Shown: positions 18,827 to 27,990, numbered from the stretch's first letter. The stretch: 64,000 bases of DNA from Clostridium ragsdalei P11 (GCF_001675165.1 NZ_LROS01000006.1:43983-107982), one strand, 5' to 3'. Program-made: numbers and translations. Notes: generated by a model from the letters alone, not told the origin.

Positions 18827-19673
18827 ATATATCATCTCTAATTCTAATACATTCTTCTCTAGCACATTCTCCATAATTCTTTTCACCGTTTTCTCTTTTT
18901 CTATATGCTAGAAGTATTCCTCTTGAAGAATTCACTACACCGCCATTGCCCTCTTTAAGATAAGCAGCAATGTCTTGTGCTGTTCCCCCTTGGGCTCCAT
19001 ATCCAGGTATTAAGAAAAATACACTGTCTAGATTCCTCCTAAGCTGTACTCCCTCTTCCTGATGAGTACACCCTATTACCCCACCTATGGAACTATAGCC
19101 GCAGCCTCCTAAATATTTCTTTCCAAGAAAATTTACTTTTTCTCCTACTACATTGTACAGTTTTTTATCTTCTTTAGTATCTATATATTGAATATCTTCT
19201 GCTCCTCTATTTGACGTACGTATAAGCACAAACATTCCCTTATTGTCATTCTTAATGTAAGGTAAATAAGGCTCTAATGTATCAAATCCCATATAAGGAT
19301 TTAAAGTTATGAAATCACTTTCAAATTCGCCTTTAAAATGTGCCTTTGCATACATTTCTGCTGTTTTTGCTATATCTCCTCTTTTAATATCTGCAATCGT
19401 TAAAACCTTCTTATTTCTTATATACTTCAAGGTTTTACTATAGGCCCTGAGTCCTTCCATACCCAAGGCTTCATAGTATGCAATTTGTACTTTATAACAA
19501 GCAGCTACATCACAAGTACTGTCTATTATAGTTTTATTAAATTCAAATACAGCATCTTCTATATTTTCATGTGAACTTAGCACATGTTTTGGTATATATT
19601 CTAAGGCAGTATCTAGTCCCACACATACATTTCCCTTTTTTAAAACATCATCGTACAATTTATCTATAATCAT
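18804..19673 (-). CDS. pyrF: Orotidine 5'-phosphate decarboxylase (type 2)
   Basis: 289 residues, matching the longer PyrF subfamily 2 rather than the 230-residue form. The catalytic segment is TIADIKRGDIAKTAEMY (the D-x-K-x-x-D array), and GYGAQGGTAQDI lies near the phosphate site. Decarboxylates OMP to UMP. The ATG at 19673 is preceded by AAAGAGGGGGCTCTTT, in which the GAGGGGG ribosome site is the loop of an AAAGAG/CTCTTT stem. Third gene of the operon, after pyrI. Confidence 0.94.
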   Translation of the reverse strand: MIIDKLYDDVLKKGNVCVGLDTALEYIPKHVLSSHENIEDAVFEFNKTIIDSTCDVAACYKVQIAYYEALGMEGLRAYSKTLKYIRNKKVLTIADIKRGDIAKTAEMYAKAHFKGEFESDFITLNPYMGFDTLEPYLPYIKNDNKGMFVLIRTSNRGAEDIQYIDTKEDKKLYNVVGEKVNFLGKKYLGGCGYSSIGGVIGCTHQEEGVQLRRNLDSVFFLIPGYGAQGGTAQDIAAYLKEGNGGVVNSSRGILLAYRKRENGEKNYGECAREECIRIRDDIFKVFSKK

Positions 19674-19709
19674 AAAGAGCCCCCTCTTTAAATATAATTT
19701 TCCTTTGTT

Positions 19710-20147
19710 TTAAAGATATTTCGATAAATTCTCATATATCTGGTCACAATATTCACATCTATAGGACCCTGTTTTTTCGTCCACCAGGTTAAAAATATGA
19801 GGTATATTTTTTTCTACAGAAGTAACGCATCTTGGGTTTTTGCATTCTATTATATTTTCAATTTTATCTGGAAGTTTCAATTTTATCTTTTTATATATTT
19901 TTTCGTCTTTTATTATATCAATTGTAATGTTAGGATCTATAAATCCAAGCACTGTAAAATCCAGTTCCAAATTATTTTCTATTTTGATTATATCTTTTCT
20001 TCCTAACTTTTCACTTACCGCATTCATTATAAGTGCCACAGAATACTTTGCCTTGTTTAATTCCAGGTAATTAAATATTTTCATTCCGTACCCTGCTCTT
20101 ATATGGTCAATTACAATACCGTTTTTTACACTATTTATTGTAAGCAT
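19710..20147 (-). CDS. pyrI: Aspartate carbamoyltransferase regulatory subunit
   Basis: 145 residues. The N-terminal allosteric domain ([25 protein letters not shown]; nucleotide-binding His/Lys positions as in enteric PyrI) is followed by the zinc domain with CKNPRC and CEYC (Cys-x4-Cys and Cys-x2-Cys), which contacts PyrB. Its presence means aspartate transcarbamylase here is the regulated, E. coli-like holoenzyme that responds to CTP/ATP. It starts 15 bases after pyrB ends. Confidence 0.95.
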   Translation of the reverse strand: MLTINSVKNGIVIDHIRAGYGMKIFNYLELNKAKYSVALIMNAVSEKLGRKDIIKIENNLELDFTVLGFIDPNITIDIIKDEKIYKKIKLKLPDKIENIIECKNPRCVTSVEKNIPHIFNLVDEKTGSYRCEYCDQIYENLSKYL

Positions 20148-20162
20148 ATTTATCTTCCTCCC

Positions 20163-21083
20163 CTACCTAATTCCAAGTAATTTCAGCATTAATGCCATTC
20201 TCACGTACATACCATATTTAACTTGTTTAAAGTAACAAGCTCTTGGATCACTGTCTATTTCATATGGAATTTCATTTACTCTTGGAAGTGGGTGAAGTAC
20301 TATCATATCTTTGCCCGCTTTAGACATTTTATCTTTGCTTAATATATATATATCTTTAAGTCTTATATAATCTTCTTCATTAAAAAATCTTTCTTTCTGT
20401 ACTCTGGTCATATAAAGTATGTCAAGAGAACCTATAGCATCTTCCAAATTTTTAGTTTCACTGTAGTTAACACCTTTTTTATTTAATTCCTTTTTTACGT
20501 AATCAGGTACTTTCAATTCTTCCGGGGATATAAGAGTAAAACTATTGTTTTCATATCTAGACATAGCGTTTATGAGTGAGTGTACTGTTCTTCCAAACTT
20601 CAAGTCACCGCAGCAGCCTATTTTTAGATTGGATAATGTTCCTTTTATAGATTTAATGGTTAAAAGATCTGTAAGTGTTTGTGTTGGGTGTTGGTGACCA
20701 CCGTCTCCTGCATTTATAACAGGTACTGTAGAATACATAGATGCTATCTTAGGTGCACCTTCTTTAGGATGCCTCATAGCTATAATATCTGCATAACATC
20801 CAATTACCCTTATTGTGTCTGCTATACTTTCACCTTTTGAAACAGAACTTGAATTAGGTTCTGAAAAACCTACTACCTTGCCACCTAACCTAATCATAGC
20901 AGATTCAAAACTAAGTCTAGTTCTAGTACTTGGTTCATAAAATAAAGTTGCTAGAAGCTTTCCATCACATACCTTTGAAAAATCCTTCTCTTTTGAGATT
21001 ATTTCATTTGCAAGTTTGAATATCTCATCTAATTCTTCTATTGAAAAATCCATTATATCTATTAGATGTCTTCCTTTTAACAT
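20163..21083 (-). CDS. pyrB: Aspartate carbamoyltransferase catalytic subunit
   Basis: 306 residues. The carbamoyl-phosphate motif [15 protein letters not shown] (residues about 49-63) and the aspartate-loop region HPLPRVNEI are both present, with HPTQTLTDL in between. It makes carbamoyl aspartate, the committed step of pyrimidine synthesis. First gene of the operon, with an AGGAGG site, and it follows a PyrR-type attenuator and a sigma-A promoter (listed separately). Confidence 0.97.
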   Translation of the reverse strand: MLKGRHLIDIMDFSIEELDEIFKLANEIISKEKDFSKVCDGKLLATLFYEPSTRTRLSFESAMIRLGGKVVGFSEPNSSSVSKGESIADTIRVIGCYADIIAMRHPKEGAPKIASMYSTVPVINAGDGGHQHPTQTLTDLLTIKSIKGTLSNLKIGCCGDLKFGRTVHSLINAMSRYENNSFTLISPEELKVPDYVKKELNKKGVNYSETKNLEDAIGSLDILYMTRVQKERFFNEEDYIRLKDIYILSKDKMSKAGKDMIVLHPLPRVNEIPYEIDSDPRACYFKQVKYGMYVRMALMLKLLGIR

Positions 21084-21129
21084 TAATAATTCCTCCTTCT
21101 CAGCCTCTCCGTGCTAAATTTAAAGGTGT

Positions 21130-21159
21130 AAAAAAATGCCTTCCTTTACGGAAGGCATT
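21130..21159 (-). terminator. pyr operon attenuator terminator
   Basis: AATGCCTTCC (21150-21159 read on the minus strand) pairs perfectly with GGAAGGCATT (21135-21144) and runs into TTTTTTT, about 50 bases before the pyrB start. The left arm is also complementary to the upstream antiterminator segment GGAAGGCATATT (21193-21204), so the two structures exclude each other. Confidence 0.85.
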
Positions 21160-21191
21160 ATTATACCACAATATAATAATTTTATATTCTA

Positions 21192-21220
21192 CAATATGCC
21201 TTCCCAGTCTCACAGGACTA
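21192..21220 (-). promoter_or_regulatory. PyrR-binding anti-antiterminator and antiterminator
   Basis: The minus strand at 21206-21219 reads AGTCCTGTGAGACT, which fits the PyrR-binding loop (ARUCCNGNGAGRYU) of Gram-positive pyr operons. Immediately downstream is the antiterminator strand that can pair with the terminator. When UMP is high, PyrR would bind the loop, free the terminator and stop transcription. The pyrR gene itself is not in the window. Confidence 0.8.
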
Positions 21221-21259
21221 GTTTTAAAGGTCTTTTACTGTTTAATTTTTACTGTGTTT

Positions 21260-21288
21260 AGGATATCACAGTTTCAAATCAAAGTCAA
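21260..21288 (-). promoter_or_regulatory. Sigma-A promoter of the pyr operon
   Basis: Minus-strand TTGACT (21283-21288) and TATCCT (21260-21265) are 17 bases apart. Transcription would start near 21253, about 35 bases before the PyrR loop. The -35 box begins only 5 bases after the stop codon of the upstream activase gene. Confidence 0.75.
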
Positions 21289-21292
21289 CATG

Positions 21293-22048
21293 TTATTTTA
21301 GTTTTGAAGCTGAAAGAGCTGCTCCAATAGCACCTGCATATCTTCCAAATTTATTGCTTTTAACAGGTGATCTTAATTTTTTAGAAAGGGTGTTTATTAT
21401 ATACTTATTTTGACTTAAACCACCAGTTAAAAAATAATTAAATTCTTCTCCATGCTTTTGACATAAAGATTTTACTTTACTTGTAATAGAATCAACTACT
21501 CCAAAAGCTATATCTTCTCTCATGGTACCATTTCCAATTAAACTTGTTATTTCAGATTCAGCAAATACAGTACACATAGAACTTATAGTAACTCCATTTC
21601 CACTTTTAGCTTTTTCACACAGTTCATCTATGGTGAACCCTAAAGTGCCAGCCATTAGCTCTAGGAATCTTCCTGTACCTGCTGCACATTTGTCATTCAT
21701 AGTAAAATTAGTAACTCTACCACCTTTTATGGTAATTATCTTGGTGTCTTGACCACCTATATCGATTACTGTACAGTCATCTTTTAAAAGGTAGTAAGCG
21801 CCTTTTCCATGACAAGTAATTTCAGTTATAGTTTTATCAGCATAGGGAACAGATACTCTTCCATACCCCGTAGCTACTATTTTACAATTATCTTTCCCTA
21901 ATCCTATTTTTTTTAGTCTATCTTTTATAACACCAGCAGTTTTTACACTACTCCAACCTGTTGGAAGTGCAAATGTTTCCCTAATTCCACTGTCATATAT
22001 ACAAACTTTTGAAGCAGTAGAACCTATGTCTATACCTACGTAAATCAC
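21293..22048 (-). CDS. Acyl-CoA dehydratase activase-like ATPase (HgdC/YjiL family)
   Basis: 251-residue ASKHA-fold ATPase. GIDIGSTASKV is the phosphate-1 motif, VIDIGGQDTKI the phosphate-2 motif. Two Cys that hold the dimer-bridging [4Fe-4S] cluster in HgdC-type activases are present: NDKCAAGTGRF and SSMCTVFAESE. It drives ATP-dependent one-electron transfer to a dehydratase-family partner. Start is GTG with GGTGG upstream. The partner is most likely the 22564-23823 gene; a 240-base repeat (B2) separates the activase from the other two genes. Confidence 0.85.
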   Translation of the reverse strand: MIYVGIDIGSTASKVCIYDSGIRETFALPTGWSSVKTAGVIKDRLKKIGLGKDNCKIVATGYGRVSVPYADKTITEITCHGKGAYYLLKDDCTVIDIGGQDTKIITIKGGRVTNFTMNDKCAAGTGRFLELMAGTLGFTIDELCEKAKSGNGVTISSMCTVFAESEITSLIGNGTMREDIAFGVVDSITSKVKSLCQKHGEEFNYFLTGGLSQNKYIINTLSKKLRSPVKSNKFGRYAGAIGAALSASKLK

Positions 22049-22075
22049 AAAATTCCACCTTTTATATTAAGATAA

Positions 22076-22277
22076 GTTAATAATTAATAATGAAAAGTTA
22101 ATAGTGAATGATGATTTTTAGCTATAGCAAAAAATCTTTTAATTTATAAGAACCAGTCATAAACCAGCCATGTTTCGCTTTAGCGAAACGAGCTACCAAA
22201 GATTTAATTAAAGATTTTTTGTAGTGTAACGAAAAAAATCCACAATAACTATTCATTATTCACTCTTAATTATTAAC
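22076..22277. repeat. Family B dispersed repeat, copy B2
   Basis: Flanked by AATTAATAATGAAAAGTTAATAG and, at the far end, CTATTCATTATTCACTCTTAATTATT, an imperfect inverted pair. The core has ATGATTTTTAGCTATAGC, a GTTTCGC/GCGAAAC hairpin and AAAGATTTTTTGTAGTGTAACG. B4 at 56.7 kb shares all of these. It lies between genes of one likely operon. Confidence 0.7.
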
Positions 22278-22294
22278 TAAAAAAGTTGAGTTAT

Positions 22295-22546
22295 TTATAA
22301 GTAGGGATTCACAATTTTTTTATCTACACAGTGAAAACCTAAGGTTTTTACATTATGCTGTTGTGCCATCAGCTTTATTTCTTCTTCATCCTTCTTGCTA
22401 TACATTATAGATATGCCACAGCAGGATGAAATTTCCCTAGGTGTAGGCACAATTGTATATTCTAATTTACTCCCTTTTAATAACTTTTCCATCTTCATCC
22501 CTTCAGTATGAGATGGAAAAAGTATATAGTATCTTTTATTGTCCAT
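22295..22546 (-). CDS. DUF3343 family small protein
   Basis: 83 residues. The opening (YYILFPSHTEGMKMEKLLK) and SSCCGISIMY, with a Cys pair, match the DUF3343 pattern: a thioredoxin-superfamily-sized protein often found beside selenium-, sulfur- or Fe-S-related genes, including YjiM-like ones. Its function is not known. It lies 17 bases after the dehydratase-family gene and before the activase, so the three probably act together; maturation or protection of the cluster is my guess. Confidence 0.7.
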   Translation of the reverse strand: MDNKRYYILFPSHTEGMKMEKLLKGSKLEYTIVPTPREISSCCGISIMYSKKDEEEIKLMAQQHNVKTLGFHCVDKKIVNPYL

Positions 22547-22563
22547 ACTATAAATCTCCTACA

Positions 22564-23823
22564 TTATATCATCTCTAAAAATGCCTCTACTCTTGTTTTT
22601 ATCTGTCCTGAATCCTCTGTAGAATAATCCGTTTCTATCTGAATTAAAGGTATATCTTTTTCTTTTAACACTTTTTCTACATCCTTATGTTCTACTGCAT
22701 AAGTATGGCAAAATGAAAGATTAAAATCAATTACACCATCTACATGATATTCATCTACATATTTTATTATATCATCAATTCTTCCTGTATTTGGAGTAAA
22801 GCAGGCACAGTTTATCTTCATATATCTGTCAGCCAAATTTTTTACTAAATCGTCTATAGTTTCCCCCTCTTCACAAACTTCATTTTCAAAGTACCTAGTT
22901 CCTGTACATGTTTCTTCAACTACTACCTGTGCATTTAATCCTTCTATAATAGAATGAAGTTTCCAGTTAGGCAGTGCCATTGGGGTTCCTGTTATCATAA
23001 TCCTTTTTTTACCCTCATCTACACCTTTTTTAACTCTTTCATCCAATTCATCGCATAGTTCGTTTAATTTTTCTACAAATCTATCTGGATCATCATAGAA
23101 AGCAATTTGCGATATCAATAAAACATCTAATCCACTTATTGGAGACGGCTTATATTTTCTCAAATTATATAATCTTTTAAGTGCCCTTCTCTTCGCATTT
23201 GCAGTCTTTATGCCCTGTCTTAAACTTTCTACAGTTACCTTATTTTCCGTAAGTTCTTCCATCTTGCTTATAAATTCCTTTATTTCTTCTTCCCAAGCCT
23301 TACAATTTTTTTCTCTTTTCATCTGTGGTAATTCCATAACATGAACTGGAACATAGTCATTTAATATTTCCCAGGCTTTCTTCTTTCCATCACAGGTTGT
23401 TTCTCCAATCAGCATATCACAGGATTGAAAATATGGACACGTTCCTCCAACTTTTGCACCCATAAGTGCCTTAATTAAAGGGCATAGGTTCCTTGGTAAA
23501 ACCTTTTCACCATCTTCAACCCAAAATTGGGATCCTGAGCAAAGACCTACCCCTATTGCTTTTGCTGCAAGTATAACTTCATCAGGAACAAACACACAAA
23601 ACGTTCCTACTACTTTTCCACCTTGTGCTTTATAGTCATCCAGTTCCTGTATCCTTAATCCATGAACTTCAGCTACTACAAGATTAAAATAATTCATTCC
23701 CTCTGGTCTATTTTTTTGGGTTAAATAAACGCCACCGTATAATTCTGGAAGTACTGCACATAATTTATCATGTTTTTCTAAATCTATTCCTAATTTACTC
23801 CATAGTTCTCTATAATCTGCCAC
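22564..23823 (-). CDS. 2-hydroxyacyl-CoA dehydratase family protein, probable double-cubane cluster protein (YjiM-like)
   Basis: 419 residues. Cys-rich motifs typical of this family are visible: GTFCVFVPDEV, GLCSGSQF, NLCPLIK, GGTCPYFQSCDMLIGETTCDG, later ETCTGTRYF, CACFTPN and FCHTYAVEH. True dehydratases have two different subunits (HgdA/HgdB, HadB/HadC); here there is one gene with one activase. That arrangement matches the DCCP/DCCPR pair, in which a homodimer holds an [8Fe-9S] double-cubane cluster and reduces small molecules at low potential (known from Carboxydothermus), and E. coli yjiM-yjiL. Start GTG with AAGGGGG. A dehydratase for an unseen acyl-CoA remains possible. Confidence 0.75.
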   Translation of the reverse strand: MADYRELWSKLGIDLEKHDKLCAVLPELYGGVYLTQKNRPEGMNYFNLVVAEVHGLRIQELDDYKAQGGKVVGTFCVFVPDEVILAAKAIGVGLCSGSQFWVEDGEKVLPRNLCPLIKALMGAKVGGTCPYFQSCDMLIGETTCDGKKKAWEILNDYVPVHVMELPQMKREKNCKAWEEEIKEFISKMEELTENKVTVESLRQGIKTANAKRRALKRLYNLRKYKPSPISGLDVLLISQIAFYDDPDRFVEKLNELCDELDERVKKGVDEGKKRIMITGTPMALPNWKLHSIIEGLNAQVVVEETCTGTRYFENEVCEEGETIDDLVKNLADRYMKINCACFTPNTGRIDDIIKYVDEYHVDGVIDFNLSFCHTYAVEHKDVEKVLKEKDIPLIQIETDYSTEDSGQIKTRVEAFLEMI

Positions 23824-24123
23824 TACATATTCCCCCTTAACTCTAGATATTATAACATTTAATTTTATAATATCACATTTAACTCTGTCCTCTTATTTGA
23901 TTTACAAATAGTTATAGAATCAACTATAATATATTTTTATACATGCTTTCTAGATTAAAAGTTATCTTATATCAAATCACATAATAGCAAGTTTGAATAG
24001 GAATCCCTATAGTGTCACTTTGAAAAATAAACATATATGTAATAATTTAAATTTTATGCTTAACATAGTATGACAACTGTTTTAATTTATACTCAAATAC
24101 AGATTCTATAACTTAAAATAGGC

Positions 24124-24329
24124 TTATACGCAGGCATATTTTTACAATAAACAAGTACATTTAAAAACTTTGTATATAAGTCTTAGTGGAAAATTTATAA
24201 AAAACTTAGGCCTTTTGAATTGTCTGAGGTATGAGTTTTCAAAAGGCCTTATGTTTTTATAAATTTTCTGCTTAGACTTATCAAAGTATTTAATCGTACT
24301 TGTGATTGTAAAAAATATCCGGAGTATAA
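24124..24329. repeat. Family A long-hairpin repeat, copy A3
   Basis: Outer terminal inverted repeats TTATACGC..GG / CC..GTATAA (24124-24129 with 24324-24329) continue into ATATTTTTACAAT / ATTGTAAAAAATAT, then ACAAGTAC/GTACTTGT, then a long stem. The apical part TTGTCTGAGGTATGAGTTTT (near 24220-24239) is the reverse complement of the loop of A1 and A2. It fills most of the 23824-24354 gap. Confidence 0.7.
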
Positions 24330-24354
24330 ACTCATTTTTATTTAGAAAATATCT

Positions 24355-25617
24355 TTATTTTGCTACATCATAATGTTCCATATCTATTTCAGAGAAATGT
24401 CTTATATATGGTTTTTTATAAGCTAGTTTCCATGCAACTCCACAAATTAGTCCTATTACAGCATTTACAGCCCCTATTACAAAAACTTGATTGGACCAAT
24501 TAAATGAAACAATAACCATGCCTACACTTCCCATAATCATTGCAAATCCACCTATAAGTGAGGATGCTGAACCTGTATCTTCCTGCTGCTGCTCAAGCAT
24601 CAAATTAGTACTTGGCGGACGCATGCAGCATGATGCTATAGTAGAAGGCAAGAGAGCTAATGCAAATACCCAAGGTTTGCTATTGTCAAATATACAAATT
24701 AATATACCGCTAGCTATCATTACAATAAAGCAAATATCAATGATAGATTCACGTTTAAAACGACCTACAAGCTTAAGATAAAGAAACGGACCAAATAACA
24801 TTCCCACTGCATTTAAAGTAAAATAATAACTGTACACTTCGCTTGTAAGTTTAAAACCATCTTGATATATATAAGATGAGGCAGATATAAAGGCCATACA
24901 TGCTATATTTACTACAGAAAATATAATTAACATAGAAAAAAATCCTGGATTTTTAAGTACTACGCCTAACCTTCCTAATGTCTGCATTACTGTACCTTTA
25001 TTGTAATTTGTTAAAGTTTCATTTAGCAATATAGATCCTACTAGAGATGCTAATCCTATGAGGGTAAGACCTACGAATATTTCTCTCCATGAAGTCACTT
25101 TTAAAATCCATGAACCTAAAACTGGGGCTACAGCTGGAGAAATTACTGTCATAGATTGAACAATAGATAAAACCGATTCACGTTTTTTGCCACTGTAAAC
25201 ATCTTTAACAATAGCTGTAGCCACTGCACTAGCTGCACTTCCTCCAACAGCTTGAATAATTCTAGAAAATATTAAAAAGGTCATATTTGGAGCAAATACA
25301 CACATTACACTTCCTATTGAATAAAATACAAGGCCCATAATAAGTACTGGTTTACGTCCGTATTTATCACTTAAAGGTCCAAAAACAAGCATGCCTATGC
25401 TAAAAAATACAAAAAACATTATGAGCGTAAGGTTAGTAACAACCTGCGATACATGGAAATATTCAGACATCATAGGCAGGGCTGGAAGATAAAGATCCGT
25501 AGATAAAGGCACAAATGCACTTAATAAGGAAATAAGAATTATAAGGCCTTTATTTCCTAGATATTTTTGTTTTACTTCATCATTTTTAGATAACTTTGAC
25601 ATATCACTTTTTACCAT
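24355..25617 (-). CDS. Bcr/CflA-family MFS drug resistance transporter
   Basis: 420 residues and about 12 membrane helices. The MFS signature between helices 2 and 3 is GPLSDKYGRKPVLIMGL, and STDLYLPALPMMSEYF in the first helix is typical of the Bcr/CflA branch, which exports bicyclomycin, chloramphenicol and sulfonamide-like compounds as well as cysteine. AAGGAAGG precedes the ATG. It stands alone between repeats A3 and B3, and no regulator is adjacent. The true substrate cannot be inferred. Confidence 0.85.
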   Translation of the reverse strand: MVKSDMSKLSKNDEVKQKYLGNKGLIILISLLSAFVPLSTDLYLPALPMMSEYFHVSQVVTNLTLIMFFVFFSIGMLVFGPLSDKYGRKPVLIMGLVFYSIGSVMCVFAPNMTFLIFSRIIQAVGGSAASAVATAIVKDVYSGKKRESVLSIVQSMTVISPAVAPVLGSWILKVTSWREIFVGLTLIGLASLVGSILLNETLTNYNKGTVMQTLGRLGVVLKNPGFFSMLIIFSVVNIACMAFISASSYIYQDGFKLTSEVYSYYFTLNAVGMLFGPFLYLKLVGRFKRESIIDICFIVMIASGILICIFDNSKPWVFALALLPSTIASCCMRPPSTNLMLEQQQEDTGSASSLIGGFAMIMGSVGMVIVSFNWSNQVFVIGAVNAVIGLICGVAWKLAYKKPYIRHFSEIDMEHYDVAK

Positions 25618-25743
25618 AAATACCTTCCTTTCAAATTTATATATTAACGTATAAAAATAAGCCCTACGGGCTATTATGTCAATCTATATATGTCATTTAT
25701 CATATATAGTAAATCATAACATAATTCATAATATGAAATATTC

Positions 25744-25881
25744 AATTCACAAGAAACGATGATTTTCTGTTGTCACAAAAAATCTAAAAATTTAATATTC
25801 ATACTAACTAGTTTTTAGATTTTTCACAACATTAGTGAAGAAAAACCTACTAAAACTGTGAATTGCAAATTGTGAATTAAT
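25744..25881. repeat. Family B dispersed repeat, copy B3
   Basis: CAATTCACAA at the left and TTGTGAATTA at the right are inverted ends; the core has AAAAAATCTAAAAA and TTTTTAGATTTTT as a second inverted pair. Shares ends with B1. Noncoding, in the gap between the MFS gene and map. Confidence 0.55.
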
Positions 25882-25917
25882 TTGAGTTCCACTATTTTCT
25901 AATTATTAAAAATATAT

Positions 25918-25960
25918 AGCCGTGAATAATGTCATGTACTGCTGATACTTATCCACGGCT
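25918..25960 (-). terminator. Terminator of map
   Basis: AGCCGTGAATAA and TTATCCACGGCT pair around a loop of about 19 bases; on the minus strand the stem is followed by TATATATTTTTAA. It begins 17 bases after the map stop codon. Confidence 0.55.
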
Positions 25961-25976
25961 GCTTCATTTCTACTTT

Positions 25977-26732
25977 TTAAATGCTGTCTTGATCAGTTAA
26001 AATAATAGGTCCATTTTTCGTTATAGCAAGAGTATGTTCATACTGTGCTGAAAGACTTCCATCTGCAGTACGTGCTGTCCAATCATTACTATCTACTACA
26101 GTTGAATAAGTACCTATATCTATCATAGGTTCTATAGTAATTACCATACCCTCTCTAAGTTTAAGTCCTCTTCCCGGCTTACCATAATGTGGTACACATA
26201 CATCGTCATGCATTACTTTTCCTATGCCATGTCCTGTATAATCTCTTACTACTGAATATCCTAGTGGCTCTGCATAGCTTTGTATTTCGTGTCCTATGTC
26301 ACCTATTCTATTTCCAACAACAGCTTTCTTTATACCTCTGTAAAGACATTCTTTTGTAACCTTCATAAGGTCCTCGGCTTCCTTAGATATATTTCCTACT
26401 GCATAGGACCATGCAGAATCAGCCAACCATCCATTTAAATTTACAACCATATCTATAGTTACAATGTCCCCCTCTTTTAAAGGTTTGTTGCTTGGAAATC
26501 CATGACATATCTCATCATTTACTGAAGCACAGGTAGCATATGGAAAACCCATATAACCTTTTTGCTCAGGGGTTGCCCCATTTTCTTTTAAATATTTCTC
26601 CGTAAAAGCATCTATTTCCATAGTAGTTATACCTGGCTTAATCATTTTTCTAATTTCTTTGTGACACGATGCTAGTATCTTCCCTGCTGCAGCCATATAT
26701 CCTATTTCTTTTTCAGTTTTTATATCTATCAA
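25977..26732 (-). CDS. map: Type I methionine aminopeptidase
   Basis: 251 residues. The five metal ligands of the pita-bread fold are all in place: Asp in TIDMVVNLNG and ADSAW, His in GHGIGKVMH, Glu in ITIEPMID and Glu in YEHTLAI. It removes the initiator Met from nascent proteins. The start is a TTG with GAGGCG 5 bases upstream; the first in-frame ATG would cut the conserved N-terminal helix. It is a lone gene, unlike the ribosomal-operon map of many Firmicutes, so it may be a second paralogue. Confidence 0.93.
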   Translation of the reverse strand: MIDIKTEKEIGYMAAAGKILASCHKEIRKMIKPGITTMEIDAFTEKYLKENGATPEQKGYMGFPYATCASVNDEICHGFPSNKPLKEGDIVTIDMVVNLNGWLADSAWSYAVGNISKEAEDLMKVTKECLYRGIKKAVVGNRIGDIGHEIQSYAEPLGYSVVRDYTGHGIGKVMHDDVCVPHYGKPGRGLKLREGMVITIEPMIDIGTYSTVVDSNDWTARTADGSLSAQYEHTLAITKNGPIILTDQDSI

Positions 26733-26888
26733 ATTTCTCGCCTCTATCTTAAAATTTATCCATACCTATTTCTATTTTAACATATTAATCTACAAAAAAC
26801 CGTTGTCAATTATTAATTATTATATACTACAGTTTACATATTTTCTACAGTTTTGTATTATAAACTTTGAAAATAATTAACTATAAAT

Positions 26889-27050
26889 TTATCCGATGGC
26901 TACCATCCGTAACACTCCCATCCTCTTTAGGTGGGAGATAACGGCTGATACACCCCTGGATAAGTTCTTCTAAGACTCAGATGGAGAGAGGTATTTCTCA
27001 TAAGCAAACCCCACCTTAGTCTAAGAATCACTTGATATCACGTCTATTTA
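26889..27050 (+). repeat. Family C structured RNA-like element, copy C2
   Basis: TTATCC (26889-26894) / GGATAA (26958-26963) close a stem enclosing CCGT/ACGG and an ACTCCCA/TGGGAG hairpin; then TTCTAAGACT (26968-26977) pairs with AGTCTAAGAA (27018-27027) as a second long hairpin with CAGATGG/CCACCT continuation. Ends with TCACTTGATA, shared with C4. Reads opposite to both flanking genes. Confidence 0.65.
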
Positions 27051-27062
27051 CCAAATCATTAC

Positions 27063-27953
27063 TCATATTTTTTTGTTCTTAACTCCACTATATAATTTAA
27101 ATCCCTGCCCTAAAACTTCATGGGTATCACTTATTATTATAAATGAGTCTTTATCGATATTTTTTATGAAAGTTTTAAATCTGTTCAATTCTGATTGATC
27201 CATAACCACCATTAAAACTGTACGTTTTTCCTCAGTATAACCACCAAAGCCAGACAGCACGGTAACACCTCTGTTTAAATCCTCTAATACAGCTTTTTTA
27301 ATTAGTTGTGATTTATCAGAAATTACAAAGGCAACTTTTGATCCACTAAATCCTAACTGCATTAAATCAATAGCCTTACTAGTTATATATATGGATATAA
27401 TCGCATAAAGTGCCTTTTCTGCACCAAATACAAAACCAGCAGCAATAATTACAGAGCCATCTATTAATCCTTGAGAGTTTCCTATGCTCAAGGCCGTATA
27501 TTTATTGGCAATACTAGCTATTATTGAAGTTCCTCCTGTAGATCCATCACTTTTAAAAACTAAGCCAAGTCCTATACCTGATAGTACTCCCCCATATATA
27601 GCACCTAAAAGAGGATTTAATGTCAAAGCATGAAAATGTGTTGTAAAAAGTATGCATAAAGGTAAAACCAAAGAACCAAATACAGTTCTCGTTGCAAATT
27701 TTTTCCCCATAAAAAATAGTCCTACAAAAATCAGTGGAATATTTGCACACCATTGTGTAATGGCAGGCTCTACATTAAATACATGCTGTACTAATATAGA
27801 TATTCCAACCGTCCCCCCAGAAGCTATTTCATTGGGCTTTAAAAATAGATTAAATCCAAAGGCTACTATTATACACCCTATCATCATTTGTAAATACTGT
27901 TTTATATATTGATACATAGTACTTTTATTAGTCCAAACATTGTCGTTTGTCAT
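27063..27953 (-). CDS. YitT family membrane protein
   Basis: 296 residues. Two repeats of a hydrophobic YitT-type domain with glycine-rich helix ends (NEIASGGTVGISILVQHV; SDGSTGGTSIIAS) are followed by a cytoplasmic DUF2179 domain (SQLIKKAVLEDLNRGVTVLSGFGGYTEEKRTVLMVV). About six membrane helices. Function is not settled: members have been linked to small-molecule transport. I use the ATG at 27953, which has AAAGGA about 8 bases upstream; a longer frame has no better signal. Confidence 0.85.
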   Translation of the reverse strand: MTNDNVWTNKSTMYQYIKQYLQMMIGCIIVAFGFNLFLKPNEIASGGTVGISILVQHVFNVEPAITQWCANIPLIFVGLFFMGKKFATRTVFGSLVLPLCILFTTHFHALTLNPLLGAIYGGVLSGIGLGLVFKSDGSTGGTSIIASIANKYTALSIGNSQGLIDGSVIIAAGFVFGAEKALYAIISIYITSKAIDLMQLGFSGSKVAFVISDKSQLIKKAVLEDLNRGVTVLSGFGGYTEEKRTVLMVVMDQSELNRFKTFIKNIDKDSFIIISDTHEVLGQGFKLYSGVKNKKI

Positions 27954-27990
27954 TTCCAATTTCCTTTCCGTAAAAATCATCTAAACTTTT

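Noticed and set aside
22564..23823. A conventional 2-hydroxyacyl-CoA dehydratase subunit for amino acid fermentation
   Set aside because: No second subunit or CoA transferase in the neighbourhood; single-subunit arrangement fits DCCP better. Not excluded.
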